A stretch of DNA of 64,000 nucleotides from Desulfomonilaceae bacterium (GCA_041662605.1 JBAZSD010000014.1:35818-99817), one strand, 5' to 3'. Shown: positions 8,836 to 18,581, numbered from the stretch's first letter. Translations and numbers: made by a program. Notes: generated by a model not told the origin, from the sequence alone.

Positions 8836-9273
8836 GTGAAACGTAGATTTTTCATTGTTTCCGTCATTTTGAAACTCGTGATCATTCCGTCATTTCTTTC
8901 ATTGCATATATTGTCGTGGGCCGGTTCCCAGGATGATTTACAGGCCGTAATCAAAGACTATTTTGAAGCTGAAATGAGCCGGAACGCGGATAAGGTATGG
9001 AATCTGCTAGCTCCGTCTTCAATATTCAAGAAATTTTATTCATACGAGAACTACCTTGAATTGTGCCGTTCGAATCCGATCAGAGTCCTGGGTTATGAAC
9101 TCAAATTTCCGCCGGAGATTTCCGAAAATAACGATAAGGGAAACTTGCCCAATGTTGAGAAAATCGGCACGGTGGTAATTAAAGTTCGCCTAAAAGGCGA
9201 TTCGGGAAAAGAGAGTGAAAACATAAGCGTGTTTATTTTCCTCTTTGAGAATGGCTCCTGGTACAAGGGTTAG
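8836..9273 (+). CDS. Exported hypothetical protein inside importer operon
   Basis: 145 residues from a GTG start. Residues 1-29 form a signal peptide (basic start, hydrophobic core, WAGSQ). The mature part begins QDDLQAVIKDYFEAEMSRNADKVWNLLAPSS, which resembles the first helices of NTF2/SnoaL-like folds that measure stress or ligand in the periplasm; this is inference from pattern only. It lies between livH and livK of set 2, so it may be an accessory to this importer. No family confidently recognised. Confidence 0.7.
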   Translation: MKRRFFIVSVILKLVIIPSFLSLHILSWAGSQDDLQAVIKDYFEAEMSRNADKVWNLLAPSSIFKKFYSYENYLELCRSNPIRVLGYELKFPPEISENNDKGNLPNVEKIGTVVIKVRLKGDSGKESENISVFIFLFENGSWYKG

Positions 9274-9310
9274 AGCGCTTGCTTGTTTTGAAGGGCGTTA
9301 TCATTACACG

Positions 9311-9331
9311 TGATGAGAAAAACTCTCATCA
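9311..9331 (+). promoter_or_regulatory. Hairpin upstream of set 2 livK
   Basis: TGATGAGA, loop AAAAC, TCTCATCA: a perfect 8-base stem in the 133-base gap before livK. No T-run follows, so it is more likely an mRNA stabiliser/processing site or an operator than a terminator. Confidence 0.4.
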
Positions 9332-9406
9332 ATCATCCTTACAAATCGGTTAGCCCGGTGAAGCGGATTTGCTCCGGTTAGTCTGAATAAGAAAAAGGAG
9401 TAGTTA

Positions 9407-10591
9407 ATGAAAAAAGGCCTGAAGAGATTGGTGGTTTTAGCGGTTCTAGTGGGGCTGACGATTACCGTCAACACCGCTTGGTCTGCTGACAAAGTTAGAG
9501 GGGTAAGTGACACTGAAATCCTGATAGGTCAGTGGGGTCCCCAAACAGGTCCCGCGGCTCTATGGGGCGCGGTCGCTCGAGGAACAGGCGTGTTTTTTGA
9601 TCTGGTTAATGAAGAGGGTGGAATAGCCGGTCGAAAAATCAAGTACTTCCTTAGGGATGACTCTTATCAACCAGCCAAGACCAAAGCCATCGCAAAAGAA
9701 TTTGTGGAAAGCATAGGGGTGTTTGGTGTCGCTTCCGGAGTCGGCACCTCTACAGGCATGGCGGTCCGCGATTACCTGATGGAAAACAAGGTCCCATGGG
9801 TTGGCCCTGCTACGGGATCCGCCCATTGGTCGGTTCCACTACAAAAATATCTGTTCGCTGTCTACCCGCGGTACACTGACGAAGCCTATCTCCTGACGCA
9901 GTACCTCGTCGAAAAGATGGGTAAGAAGAAAATAGCCTTTTTCTACCAGAATGATGATTACGGAAAAGAAGGTCTGCTGGGCGCCCAAAAATACGCCAAA
10001 AAGGCTGGAATTCAATTGACCGCTGAAGTTCCCGTAGAGGTTACCGACACAGATCTGAAATCCCATGCCTTAAAGCTCAAAGAAAGCGGCGCCGAGGCGG
10101 TGATACTCTGGATACTGCCCAAACACGCTGCAATAATACTTGGTCAGGCCAAAGCCGCGGGTTATGAGCCCCAGTGGGTAGCGAGTTCCACTCTTTCGGA
10201 TTCCCACTTGATGCACAAAATCACAAAGGGTCTGTGGGCTGGAGTCGTTTACGCAAACTTCCTGAACGTGGAAAGTCCTTTGGTAAAGAAATATCTCGAA
10301 GCTCAGAAAAAATTCGCTCCGAATGAACAATACACTGGAATTTTCTTCCTTGCCGGCTTTGTCTTTGTTGAGCCGATGGTTGAGGGTCTGAAAAGAGCAG
10401 GTAAAGACTTGAATCCCGATACTTTCGTGAAGGCCATGGAAACTATTCGACACTGGAACGATTGGTTGGGATACGACTGCACGTTTACTCCAGAAGACCA
10501 TCAGGGGATGAAATCTGTTTTCATATCGAAATGTGGTCCTAACGGAGAGCCGATTAAGATGTCTGACTGGCTCACCTACAAGGGTGAATGA
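9407..10591 (+). CDS. livK: HAAT-type ABC importer periplasmic binding protein (set 2)
   Basis: 394 residues. Signal peptide to about residue 27 (NTAWS/ADK). The mature start VRGVSDTEILIGQWGPQTGPAALWG is the Peripla_BP_6 type usual for importers of larger acids and amides in Desulfobacterota. YQNDDYGKEGLLGAQ marks the hinge region. GGAG lies 7 bases before the ATG. The linked acyl-CoA synthetase downstream suggests a carboxylic acid ligand (fatty or aromatic acid), an inference from context. Confidence 0.9.
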   Translation: MKKGLKRLVVLAVLVGLTITVNTAWSADKVRGVSDTEILIGQWGPQTGPAALWGAVARGTGVFFDLVNEEGGIAGRKIKYFLRDDSYQPAKTKAIAKEFVESIGVFGVASGVGTSTGMAVRDYLMENKVPWVGPATGSAHWSVPLQKYLFAVYPRYTDEAYLLTQYLVEKMGKKKIAFFYQNDDYGKEGLLGAQKYAKKAGIQLTAEVPVEVTDTDLKSHALKLKESGAEAVILWILPKHAAIILGQAKAAGYEPQWVASSTLSDSHLMHKITKGLWAGVVYANFLNVESPLVKKYLEAQKKFAPNEQYTGIFFLAGFVFVEPMVEGLKRAGKDLNPDTFVKAMETIRHWNDWLGYDCTFTPEDHQGMKSVFISKCGPNGEPIKMSDWLTYKGE

Positions 10592-10611
10592 TTGTTGCGC
10601 TAGTTTCTGAT

Positions 10612-10651
10612 GAGGCGCGGGTCGTAAATGGCGAATTCCCGGCCGCGCCTC
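10612..10651 (+). promoter_or_regulatory. Intercistronic hairpin after set 2 livK
   Basis: Perfect 9-base stem GAGGCGCGG (10612-10620) with CCGCGCCTC (10643-10651), 22-base loop. No U-run follows. Its position just after the binding-protein gene mirrors the hairpin of set 1 (4419-4456) and suggests a 3'-stabilising or attenuating element. Confidence 0.55.
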
Positions 10652-10686
10652 AACGAATAAAAATCAAGGGCGTTTAATTATCCAAA

Positions 10687-11457
10687 ATGGCTCTGCTGTC
10701 ACTGAACAATTTGTTGGTTTCTTTTGGTGGTCTTGTGGCTCTCCATGGGGTTTCCATGGAGGTGGAAGAAGGACGGATATTCTCGATCATAGGACCGAAC
10801 GGCGCCGGTAAGACCACTATTTTTAACTGTATCAGTGGGATCTACAGACCTACGAAAGGTAAAGTCATCTTCAAAGGTCAGGATATAACCGGCAAAAAAT
10901 CTCACCATGCGGCAAGTCTTGGTATTGCTCGAACCTTTCAGAACATAGAATTGTTCGGGGGCCTGACCACAATGGATAATTTGCTCCTGGGACGTCACAT
11001 TCATATGAAAACAGGCGTTTTTTCAGGAGCTTCGTTCTTGGGGAGGAATTTTCGAGCCGCAAAGGAAGAATGCCATCACCGGGAAGTGGTGGAACGGATC
11101 ATAGAATTCCTCGAAATTGAGGCTTATAGGGATTCCTTCGTGTCCTCATTGCCTTATGGTGTTAGAAAACTGGTCGAGTTGGGTAGAGCGCTGGCCATGG
11201 AACCTACTCTCTTGCTGCTGGATGAGCCGACAGCAGGAATGAACCAGGAAGAAAAACGGGACATGATGTTCTGGATCCGGGACATTCGTAATGACTTTAA
11301 AGTCACAATTGTCATGGTTGAACATGACATGAATCTGGTCATGGATGTTTCAGACGAGGTGATGGCGCTGAACTTCGGAGTGAAGCTGGTTCAGGGTACG
11401 CCGGATGAAGTCAGAAACCATCCTCAGGTGCTCGAAGCCTATCTTGGACAGGATTAG
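10687..11457 (+). CDS. livG: HAAT-type ABC importer ATP-binding protein LivG (set 2)
   Basis: 256 residues. Walker A GPNGAGKTT, LivG-specific GIARTFQNIELF, signature region SLPYGVRKLVELGRAL (LivG uses a YGxxR/K form), Walker B LLLLDEPTAGMN and switch VEHDMNLVMD. Pairs with LivF to drive transport. It follows the hairpin after livK with only a weak AAGGG site, so expression may be lower than that of the binding protein. Confidence 0.93.
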   Translation: MALLSLNNLLVSFGGLVALHGVSMEVEEGRIFSIIGPNGAGKTTIFNCISGIYRPTKGKVIFKGQDITGKKSHHAASLGIARTFQNIELFGGLTTMDNLLLGRHIHMKTGVFSGASFLGRNFRAAKEECHHREVVERIIEFLEIEAYRDSFVSSLPYGVRKLVELGRALAMEPTLLLLDEPTAGMNQEEKRDMMFWIRDIRNDFKVTIVMVEHDMNLVMDVSDEVMALNFGVKLVQGTPDEVRNHPQVLEAYLGQD

Positions 11458-11515
11458 GACCATTTAATCAATATGACAAGTTCACGCTGAATCAAGATCG
11501 AAGAAAAGCGGAGCC

Positions 11516-12280
11516 ATGCTCGAATTACGAAACGTTGAAATCTATTATGGCAAAATTATGGTGGTCAGAGGCCTGTCTCTAAAAGTGGAACAAGGCCAGA
11601 TTCGAGCCATTCTTGGCGCTAACGGAGCCGGCAAGAGTTCTACTCTCAAGACCATTATGGGTTACATCGAGGACCAGCCCGAAAAGGGCTCGATCTGGTT
11701 CGAGGGAAAACGCATCGATGGTATGAAAACCGAAAAAATAGTTCCCCTCGGAATAGCCTACGTTCCCGAAGGGAGAGAAGTTTTTCCGGAACTTACGGTC
11801 AAAGAAAACCTGATGATGGGCGCCTATACCAGGAGAGACAGGGATATAGACACCGACTTGCAACAAGTTTTTAGTTATTTCAAAGTGCTGAAAGACAGGC
11901 TGAAACAATTAGCAGGAACACTCTCCGGTGGAGAGCAGCAAATGCTTTCGATCGCTCGAGCCCTGATGTCCAGACCCAAGCTGATGATTCTCGATGAGCC
12001 GTCTCTTGGACTGTCCCCTTTGTTGGTCTCGGAAATATTCGACATCATAAAATCCATAAACCGCGCCGGCGCCACTATCCTTCTGGTGGAACAAAACGCT
12101 CGTAAAGCGTTGTCCATAGCGGATCACGCGTTTATCATGGAATCCGGACGAATCGTGCTTGAGGGAACTCCCGAGAAGCTCTCGGAAAACGAGGACGTTC
12201 AGGAATTTTATCTTGGCGTAAAACAGGAAACTTCGGTCAAGGGATTCCAACGCTACAAACGCAAAAAACGATGGCGTTGA
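11516..12280 (+). CDS. livF: HAAT-type ABC importer ATP-binding protein LivF (set 2)
   Basis: 254 residues with Walker A GANGAGKSS, signature LSGGEQQML, Walker B LMILDEPSLGLSP and VEQN. A basic C-terminal tail (YKRKKRWR) of ~15 residues exceeds the usual LivF length of ~235. GCGGAG lies close to the ATG. Followed by the acyl-CoA synthetase after 29 bases. Confidence 0.93.
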   Translation: MLELRNVEIYYGKIMVVRGLSLKVEQGQIRAILGANGAGKSSTLKTIMGYIEDQPEKGSIWFEGKRIDGMKTEKIVPLGIAYVPEGREVFPELTVKENLMMGAYTRRDRDIDTDLQQVFSYFKVLKDRLKQLAGTLSGGEQQMLSIARALMSRPKLMILDEPSLGLSPLLVSEIFDIIKSINRAGATILLVEQNARKALSIADHAFIMESGRIVLEGTPEKLSENEDVQEFYLGVKQETSVKGFQRYKRKKRWR

Positions 12281-12309
12281 TCAGAAATAATAAACCTGGA
12301 TAAATTTCT

Positions 12310-14118
12310 ATGTTTGACACTAATTTGACAATCGCTCAAATGTTTCTGGCCAGAGCGCAAGTTGCGCCCGATAAAGTCGCTTTAAGACGAAAATACCTGG
12401 GCGTATGGCGCGACATAACATGGTCCGATTATCTGAGAAACGTGAAATATACCTGTCTGGGACTGGTTTCTTTAGGTTTGGAAAAAGGCGACCGAGTCGC
12501 TGTAATTGGTGAAAACAGACCGGAATGGCTTTATGCGGACCTCGCTACTATGGCGGCGGGAGCTGTTACCGTTGGAGTCTACACTACAAGCTCCGTTACT
12601 CAGTGTGAGTATGTTGTTGGGCACTCCGAAGCAAAGTTCTATATCGGAGAAGATGAGGAACAACTGGACAAGGCTCTTGAGTTTAGGGACAAAACCCCTG
12701 AACTTAAGAAAATAATCGTTATGGATACCAAAGGCCTCAAGCGTTTCTCCGACCCCATGGTTATGACCTTTGACGAATTGCTAAAACTTGGGGAATCTAT
12801 GGAGGAAAAGAACCCGGATCTGTTTGAAAAATTAACTAATAATACAAACTTGGATGATATGGCGCTGATCATCTATACTTCCGGGACAACCGGCCCTCCC
12901 AAAGGCGCTATGCTTTCTCATCACAATATCACCTGGACAACAAAATCCATTGGCGACGCTACACCGATCTTTGAAACCGACGAACTACTGTCGTTTCTGC
13001 CTCTAAGTCACATTGCGGAGAGAATGTTCAGCGTTTTTCTTCCAATACGATACGGGTACACTGTCAATTTTGTGGAAAGCACTGACACCATTCAGGCGAA
13101 CTTTCAGGAAATTTCGCCCACGGTTATCTTCGCTGTGCCAAGAATTTGGGAAAAATACTATTCAACAATCCGCATTAAAATGGCGAACTCGACCTGGTTC
13201 AAGAAAGTCTGCTACTCCATCGCCGAGAAAATAAGCCTGCAATATGGGAAGGCCCGATTTCAGTCTGGGGCGGCGCCTATATATTTGAAAGCTCTACGGT
13301 CAATCGTGAATATCTTGATCTTTTACAAGCTCAGGGAACGTCTTGGGTTTGAAAGAGTCAGGCTCGCCGTATCGGGGGCAGCTCCAATTTCGCCGGATGT
13401 CCTGAGATACTTTCATGGTATCGGAGTTCCTTTGAGGGAAGTTTACGGCCAGACTGAAGGATCAGGCCCTACGTGCATTCATCGGGGAGACGACATTGAA
13501 TTAGGTAATGTCGGGCCGGCCTTGCCCGGCGTTGAAGTCAAAATAGCCGACGATGGTGAAATACTCGTTAAGGGCGGCAATGTATTCATGGGGTATTTCC
13601 GAAACCCTGAGGCTACAACTGAAACGATACTGGACGGATGGCTTTGTTCAGGCGATGTTGGGCGCCTTGACGACAAAGGTTTTCTGAAAATCACGGATCG
13701 GAAAAAAGACCTGATCATTACGGCAGGCGGGAAAAACATTGCCCCTCAGAACATAGAAAATCAACTGAAGTTCAGCCCATACATCAATGACGCAATTGTC
13801 ATCGGTGACAGGCTGAAATTCATATCGGCCTTAATTGTGCTTGATGAAGAAAACGTAGTCCAGTTTGCTCAAGACCACAAGATACCGTTCACCACTTATG
13901 AAAGCCTCACCAAGGCCCCGGAAATAGTAGAACTCATCGATTCCGAAATCCAGGAAGTCAACAAGAGCCTGTCTCATGTGGAGACAGTCAAGAAATTCAG
14001 GATTGTTCCCAAGAAGCTCTATGAAGAGGACGGCGAAGTAACTCCTACAATGAAAGTAAAGCGACGCCACGTAAACAAGAATTTTGGGGATCTGATTAAA
14101 GCGATGTATAAGAGCTAG
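12310..14118 (+). CDS. Long-chain-type acyl-CoA synthetase (AMP-forming)
   Basis: 602 residues of the ANL superfamily, FadD15/FAA1-like branch. The P-loop-like motif YTSGTTGPPKGA is at ~190-201, YGQTEGSG at ~379, the hinge region GDVGRLDDKGFLKITDRKKDLI at ~455-477 and a conserved C-terminal lysine region TPTMKVKRR. It activates a carboxylic acid with ATP and CoA. As last gene of an ABC importer operon it would trap the imported acid as its CoA ester (inference). The exact chain length or aromatic preference cannot be read from the sequence. Confidence 0.9.
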   Translation: MFDTNLTIAQMFLARAQVAPDKVALRRKYLGVWRDITWSDYLRNVKYTCLGLVSLGLEKGDRVAVIGENRPEWLYADLATMAAGAVTVGVYTTSSVTQCEYVVGHSEAKFYIGEDEEQLDKALEFRDKTPELKKIIVMDTKGLKRFSDPMVMTFDELLKLGESMEEKNPDLFEKLTNNTNLDDMALIIYTSGTTGPPKGAMLSHHNITWTTKSIGDATPIFETDELLSFLPLSHIAERMFSVFLPIRYGYTVNFVESTDTIQANFQEISPTVIFAVPRIWEKYYSTIRIKMANSTWFKKVCYSIAEKISLQYGKARFQSGAAPIYLKALRSIVNILIFYKLRERLGFERVRLAVSGAAPISPDVLRYFHGIGVPLREVYGQTEGSGPTCIHRGDDIELGNVGPALPGVEVKIADDGEILVKGGNVFMGYFRNPEATTETILDGWLCSGDVGRLDDKGFLKITDRKKDLIITAGGKNIAPQNIENQLKFSPYINDAIVIGDRLKFISALIVLDEENVVQFAQDHKIPFTTYESLTKAPEIVELIDSEIQEVNKSLSHVETVKKFRIVPKKLYEEDGEVTPTMKVKRRHVNKNFGDLIKAMYKS

Positions 14119-14681
14119 CAAATTAAAGGTCGGGGTTTCGGACTGCCTACGAGATTAATGCGCCACGCGTCCGTTAACCGCGAACCAACGTCTGTCACAA
14201 CAGACGGAGGCGTAAATGTGAAGTCTTCGAGGCGGAGAATAATAAAGGGATTCAAGAATGCCGTTCAGGCGCCGTTTCCCAATGGTAGCGACTGGAACTG
14301 ATGTGCGGAATTGATCTACGAAGTTAATCAAAAGAGCAATAAACGCACAGGAGATAACATACTTAACTTACAGAATAAATCGGCAGACATAAACAATATG
14401 GGGCGAATCTGCCATGTCTTCTCTATTAATCAAAGTGTTCACATCTTGCGGCGCTGCGCCGATCTATCCTGATTACAAGAAAATCCGTCTCTATAACCTG
14501 TTGATATTGAGTAACTTGTTATAAGCGTCAGCAGCGGGCTGATAATCTGGCATAGGATTTGCCTCTATAGATTTTGATAACATAGAAATTCTATGCCCGG
14601 TAACTTTAAATTGGAGCTACGTCAGGGAGTCACCGCGGAGCCGCGATTCCGGGTCAAGACCCTTGAGGCTTTGGGGGATAA
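14119..14681 (+). other. 563-base intergenic region before cyo operon
   Basis: No convincing gene. It contains a small hairpin CGTCTGT/ACAGACG at 14189-14206 without a T-run and a sigma54-like element at 14548-14563. A GC-rich CGCGG/CCGCG dyad lies near 14634-14645, just upstream of cyoA. Probably the control region of the oxidase operon. Confidence 0.5.
14548..14563 (+). promoter_or_regulatory. Candidate sigma54 promoter for cyo operon
   Basis: TGGCAT-AGGAT-TTGCC: the GG and GC dinucleotides have the obligatory spacing and 14 of 16 positions fit TGGCACrNNNNTTGCW. It is embedded in GGCATAG...CTATGCC (14549-14555 with a partner near 14592-14598). A transcript would start near 14575, about 105 bases before cyoA. 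The window also encodes an NtrC-family activator. Confidence 0.45.
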
Positions 14682-15608
14682 ATGAAGAGAAACAGATATT
14701 TCGTTTTTGTCGGCTTGTCATCCCTGTGCGCCGTAACTTTCCTTGGAGGTTGCGACACGATACTCTTGTTGAACCCCAAAGGACCGATCGGCGAGTCGGA
14801 GCGGTTCGTCATCATTACAGCCATAGCGCTCATGCTGATCGTCCTCATTCCCGTCTTCATCATGGCTTTCTGGTTTCCCCTAAAGTACAGGGCTTCCAAT
14901 ATCAAATCGACTTATATGCCTAAATGGAACCATTCGGCTAAAATCGACTTTTTCATGTGGGCGGTTCCCATTGGCATTGTCACGGTTCTTGCGATTCTGG
15001 CCTGGACCAGGACCCATTCTCTGGATCCCTATAAGCCTATACCTTCGGCCAACAAGCCCATCAACATCGAAGTCGTCTGTCTGGACTGGAAATGGCTCTT
15101 CATCTACCCGGATCACAATATCGCGACTGTCAATCAAATCACTTTTCCCGTCAACGTTCCGGTCAGCTTCAAAATCACCTCTGACACCGTAATGGCTTCC
15201 TTCTTCATCCCGCAACTGGGCAGCCAGATTTACGCCATGGCAGGCATGCAAACCCGATTGAGCCTCCTGGCTGATAAACCAGGGACTTATGCCGGGCAAA
15301 ATCAGCAATTCACCGGTCGCGGTTTCGCTGACATGCATTTCCAGGCGAATGCGGTTTCCAGTGAAGAATTTAAGTCGTGGGTGCAAAAGATCAGACAATC
15401 TCCGGAAAAGCTTGATCTGGCCCGATATGAGGAGTTGACAAAGCCGAGCGTCGGTTACCACCCCGTGACCTATTTCTCTTCAGTCAAGCCCGATCTGTTT
15501 GTGTATATCCTGCGCAAATTCAATCCGACTATGGGAGAAAATCACGGGGCTATGGGCGGAGAATCGGTTTCTACTCACGCAGGGACCGATGTTTCGGAGG
15601 AAAATTGA
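14682..15608 (+). CDS. cyoA: Cytochrome bo-type quinol oxidase subunit II
   Basis: 308 residues. A lipoprotein signal with lipobox LGGC (Cys24) is followed by two membrane segments (~45-68 and ~90-110) and a periplasmic cupredoxin-fold domain. The CuA ligands of cytochrome c oxidases are absent, as expected for a quinol oxidase; CLDWKWLFIYPD and the IPQLGSQIYAMAGMQ block match CyoA. GGGGG lies 5 bases before the ATG. First gene of cyoABCDE. Confidence 0.93.
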   Translation: MKRNRYFVFVGLSSLCAVTFLGGCDTILLLNPKGPIGESERFVIITAIALMLIVLIPVFIMAFWFPLKYRASNIKSTYMPKWNHSAKIDFFMWAVPIGIVTVLAILAWTRTHSLDPYKPIPSANKPINIEVVCLDWKWLFIYPDHNIATVNQITFPVNVPVSFKITSDTVMASFFIPQLGSQIYAMAGMQTRLSLLADKPGTYAGQNQQFTGRGFADMHFQANAVSSEEFKSWVQKIRQSPEKLDLARYEELTKPSVGYHPVTYFSSVKPDLFVYILRKFNPTMGENHGAMGGESVSTHAGTDVSEEN

Positions 15609-15609
15609 G

Positions 15610-17637
15610 ATGTTTGGAAAGTTAAGCCTTTCAGCGATTCCGTATGATAATCCGATCACGATGGGCGCCGTAGGTGGTGCGGTTGTCCTCGGCCTGGTGA
15701 TAATGGCCTTGATCACCTACTACAGAAAGTGGACCTACCTGTACAAGGAATGGCTGACCAGCCTCGACCACAAAAAGATCGGGATCATGTACATTATTCT
15801 CGCATTGGTCATGCTGCTGCGCGGGTTCGCCGACGCCATTCTGATGCGCTCTCAGCAGGCCGTCGCCGCGGGCGGTTCCCTTGGCTTCTTGCCCCCTGAT
15901 CACTTCGACCAGATATTTAGCGCTCACGGCTCGATCATGATCATGTTCATGGCCATGCCGTTTATGGTCGGGTTGATGAATATCGTTACGCCGCAGCAAA
16001 TCGGCGCACGCGATGTAGCCTTTCCCTTTATGAATTCGCTCAGTCTCTGGCTGACCACGGCAGCGGCATTACTGGTCATGGTATCTTTGGGGTATGGCGA
16101 GTTTTCCAAAGCCGGATGGTCGGGATATGCCCCGCTGACTGAACAGGAATACAGCCCCGGCGTGGGGGTGGACTATTGGATATGGGCCTTCCAGATCTCC
16201 GGTATTGCTTCAACCATGACCGGTATCAATTTTCTCGTCACCATCGTGAAGATGCGGGCTCCCGGCATGAAACCCATGCGGATGCCGTTGTTTGTTTGGA
16301 CCACTTTTTTCACCATGGTGCTCATGGTTTGGGCATTCCCGGTTCTGACGGTCGATCTCGTCCTGTTGACACTCGATCGCTACCTGGGCATGCATTTTTT
16401 CACCAACACGCTCGGCGGCAATTCGATGATGTATGTCAACCTGTTCTGGACCTGGGGCCATCCCGAGGTTTATATCCTGATCCTGCCGGCTTTCGGGATC
16501 TTTTCGGAAGTCGTAGCCACTTTCTCTGGAAAACGGCTATACGGCTACACATCGATGGTCTATGCCACTGCGGTCATCACGGTCCTGTCCTTTTCCGTCT
16601 GGTTGCATCATTTTTTCACCATGGGCGCCAGCCCCAACGTCAACTTATTTTTCGGTATTGCGACCATGTTGATTGCCATCCCCACCGGGGTAAAGACCTT
16701 CAACTGGCTTTTCACCATGTATCGTGGCCGCATAAGGTTTACTACGCCGATGTACTGGACCCTGGCGTTTATTGTGACCTTCGCCGTCGGCGGGTCTTCA
16801 GGCGTAATGATGTCTATACCACCGGCTGATTACGTGCTTCACAACAGCCTGTTTCTGATCGCTCATTTCCACAATGTGCTGATCCCCGGCTCCCTGTTCG
16901 GCTTTTTCGCAGGTTTTTATTATTGGTTCCCCAAGGCCATGGGCTTTCGTTTGAACGAAAATTGGGGCAGACGCGCCTTCTGGCTCTGGCTGATCGGCTT
17001 TTATCTCGCTTTTGCTCCCCTGTACGTGCTGGGTTTCATGGGTATGCCCCGTCGTATGGCGCATTATGCCAACGCGACTTGGCATCCCTATCTGATCGTC
17101 GCCGCATTGGGCGCCGCGGTGATCCTGCTCGGCATCGTCTTTCAGGCAATTCAATTGTTTGTCAGTATTAGGGAGCGCCGCGCCCTCGCTGATCCGACAG
17201 GCGATCCCTGGGACGGCCGCACGTTGGAGTGGATGACATCGTCTCCTCCAGCGGTCTATAATTTCGCGAAAATACCTATCGTAGAAGAAGTCGACGCATT
17301 TATGGACATGAAGGAAAGAGGCGTCGCATACCAGCGGCCGGATCAATATACCGATATCGAAATGCCGAAAAACACGCCGCACGGCCTTATCATAGGCGCA
17401 TTGGCTTTCGTGTTCGGGTTCGCCATGATCTGGCACGTCTGGTGGCTGGCCATACTGGCTGCCCTGGGTATTCTTTTCACGGTCATTGCCCGCTCAATGG
17501 ATGATGACATCCATTACATCATACCCGCCGCCGAGGTTGAGCGGATCGAAAATGAACGCTATCTACAGTTGGGATCCATCGTAAATAGACGTCGCACATA
17601 CGATCAGACCATCCCAGAACCTGTAGCGGAGATGTAA
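15610..17637 (+). CDS. cyoB: Cytochrome bo-type quinol oxidase subunit I
   Basis: 675 residues from the ATG at 15610 (GGAGG 8 bases upstream; the frame is open further upstream into cyoA). The heme-copper core is complete: FSAHGSIMIM (heme ligand), WGHPEVYILILPAFG (CuB His and cross-linked Tyr), WLHHFFTMG (CuB pair), AHFHNVLIPG (heme ligands). The quinol-site pattern LLRGFADAILMRSQQ and HFDQIF matches CyoB of enterobacterial bo3. Reduces O2 to water with proton pumping. Confidence 0.96.
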   Translation: MFGKLSLSAIPYDNPITMGAVGGAVVLGLVIMALITYYRKWTYLYKEWLTSLDHKKIGIMYIILALVMLLRGFADAILMRSQQAVAAGGSLGFLPPDHFDQIFSAHGSIMIMFMAMPFMVGLMNIVTPQQIGARDVAFPFMNSLSLWLTTAAALLVMVSLGYGEFSKAGWSGYAPLTEQEYSPGVGVDYWIWAFQISGIASTMTGINFLVTIVKMRAPGMKPMRMPLFVWTTFFTMVLMVWAFPVLTVDLVLLTLDRYLGMHFFTNTLGGNSMMYVNLFWTWGHPEVYILILPAFGIFSEVVATFSGKRLYGYTSMVYATAVITVLSFSVWLHHFFTMGASPNVNLFFGIATMLIAIPTGVKTFNWLFTMYRGRIRFTTPMYWTLAFIVTFAVGGSSGVMMSIPPADYVLHNSLFLIAHFHNVLIPGSLFGFFAGFYYWFPKAMGFRLNENWGRRAFWLWLIGFYLAFAPLYVLGFMGMPRRMAHYANATWHPYLIVAALGAAVILLGIVFQAIQLFVSIRERRALADPTGDPWDGRTLEWMTSSPPAVYNFAKIPIVEEVDAFMDMKERGVAYQRPDQYTDIEMPKNTPHGLIIGALAFVFGFAMIWHVWWLAILAALGILFTVIARSMDDDIHYIIPAAEVERIENERYLQLGSIVNRRRTYDQTIPEPVAEM

Positions 17638-18255
17638 ATGATGACAACAGACGTTTCAACCTTAGGCGCCACTAATAACCTGGAAGTTGAACACACCGAT
17701 ACGGTCGCGATTCAGACATTCGGTTTCTGGATCTATCTTATGAGCGACCTCATCCTGTTTGCGACGCTCTTCGCTACCTTTGCCGTCCTGGGGACCAACT
17801 ATGCCGGCGGACCGACGGGGAAGGAATTGTTTGACCTGCCTTATGTGTTGGTTGAAACCCTCTTCCTGCTGTTCAGTAGCGTGACCTTTGGTCTGGTGAT
17901 GTTGGCCGTGCGCGACGGCGTGAAAAAGTGGGTTCTGATTGGACTCACCGTCACGTTTCTGTTGGGGCTCGGATTTGTCTCCATGGAAATCAACGAATTC
18001 CACCGCATGATTGCCGAGGGCCATGGACCGGACCGCAGCGCCTTCCTTTCGAGTTTTTTCACCCTGGTAGGGACTCACGGTACCCATGTGACCTTTGGGC
18101 TGATCTGGATGGCGGTCATGATGGTTCAGGTGGTCGCCAAAGGTTTAACCTCTCCCGTTCAATCACGGCTGATGCGTCTGAGTATGTTCTGGCATTTTCT
18201 GGATATCATCTGGATCGGCATTTTCAGTATCGTCTACCTGATGGGGGTTGTGTAA
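17638..18255 (+). CDS. cyoC: Cytochrome bo-type quinol oxidase subunit III
   Basis: 205 residues, five hydrophobic segments, with FGFWIYLMSDLILFATLFATFAVL near the start and GTHGTHVTFGLIWM near residue 145, typical of CyoC. It begins at the base after the cyoB stop, with a second in-frame ATG immediately following. Overlaps cyoD in TAATG. Confidence 0.94.
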   Translation: MMTTDVSTLGATNNLEVEHTDTVAIQTFGFWIYLMSDLILFATLFATFAVLGTNYAGGPTGKELFDLPYVLVETLFLLFSSVTFGLVMLAVRDGVKKWVLIGLTVTFLLGLGFVSMEINEFHRMIAEGHGPDRSAFLSSFFTLVGTHGTHVTFGLIWMAVMMVQVVAKGLTSPVQSRLMRLSMFWHFLDIIWIGIFSIVYLMGVV

Positions 18256-18581
18256 TGAGTCAAGCATCCATCGACAGCGTCGGCGCAAGCAGGGGAAGTC
18301 TCAAATCTTACGGCGCCGGCTTCGTTCTTTCCCTCATTCTGACCGCCATTCCGTTTGCATTGGTGATGAGCGGCGCCCTGTCGCCCTGGATGACCCTGGC
18401 CGGCATATTCAGCGCCGGCTTCGTGCAGATTCTGGCGCACATGCATTACTTCCTGCATCTGGACACTTCATCGGCGGAGCGTTGGAACGTGGTGGCGCTG
18501 ATGTTCACTTTAGTGATCATGGCCCTCTTTGTCGGAGGAAGCATCTGGATCATGTATGATCTGTATTATCGAATGATGTGA
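18255..18581 (+). CDS. cyoD: Cytochrome bo-type quinol oxidase subunit IV
   Basis: 108 residues, three membrane helices. AHMHYFLHLDTSSAERWN near the middle is the CyoD hallmark. The ATG overlaps the cyoC stop (TAATG). The frame is open well upstream, inside cyoC, but that part is a shadow. Small assembly/stability subunit of the oxidase. Confidence 0.92.
   Translation: MSQASIDSVGASRGSLKSYGAGFVLSLILTAIPFALVMSGALSPWMTLAGIFSAGFVQILAHMHYFLHLDTSSAERWNVVALMFTLVIMALFVGGSIWIMYDLYYRMM

Noticed and set aside
14189..14206. Hairpin CGTCTGT/ACAGACG as terminator of the acyl-CoA synthetase operon
   Set aside because: Seven-base stem with no T-run after it and ~70 bases from the stop; not convincing.
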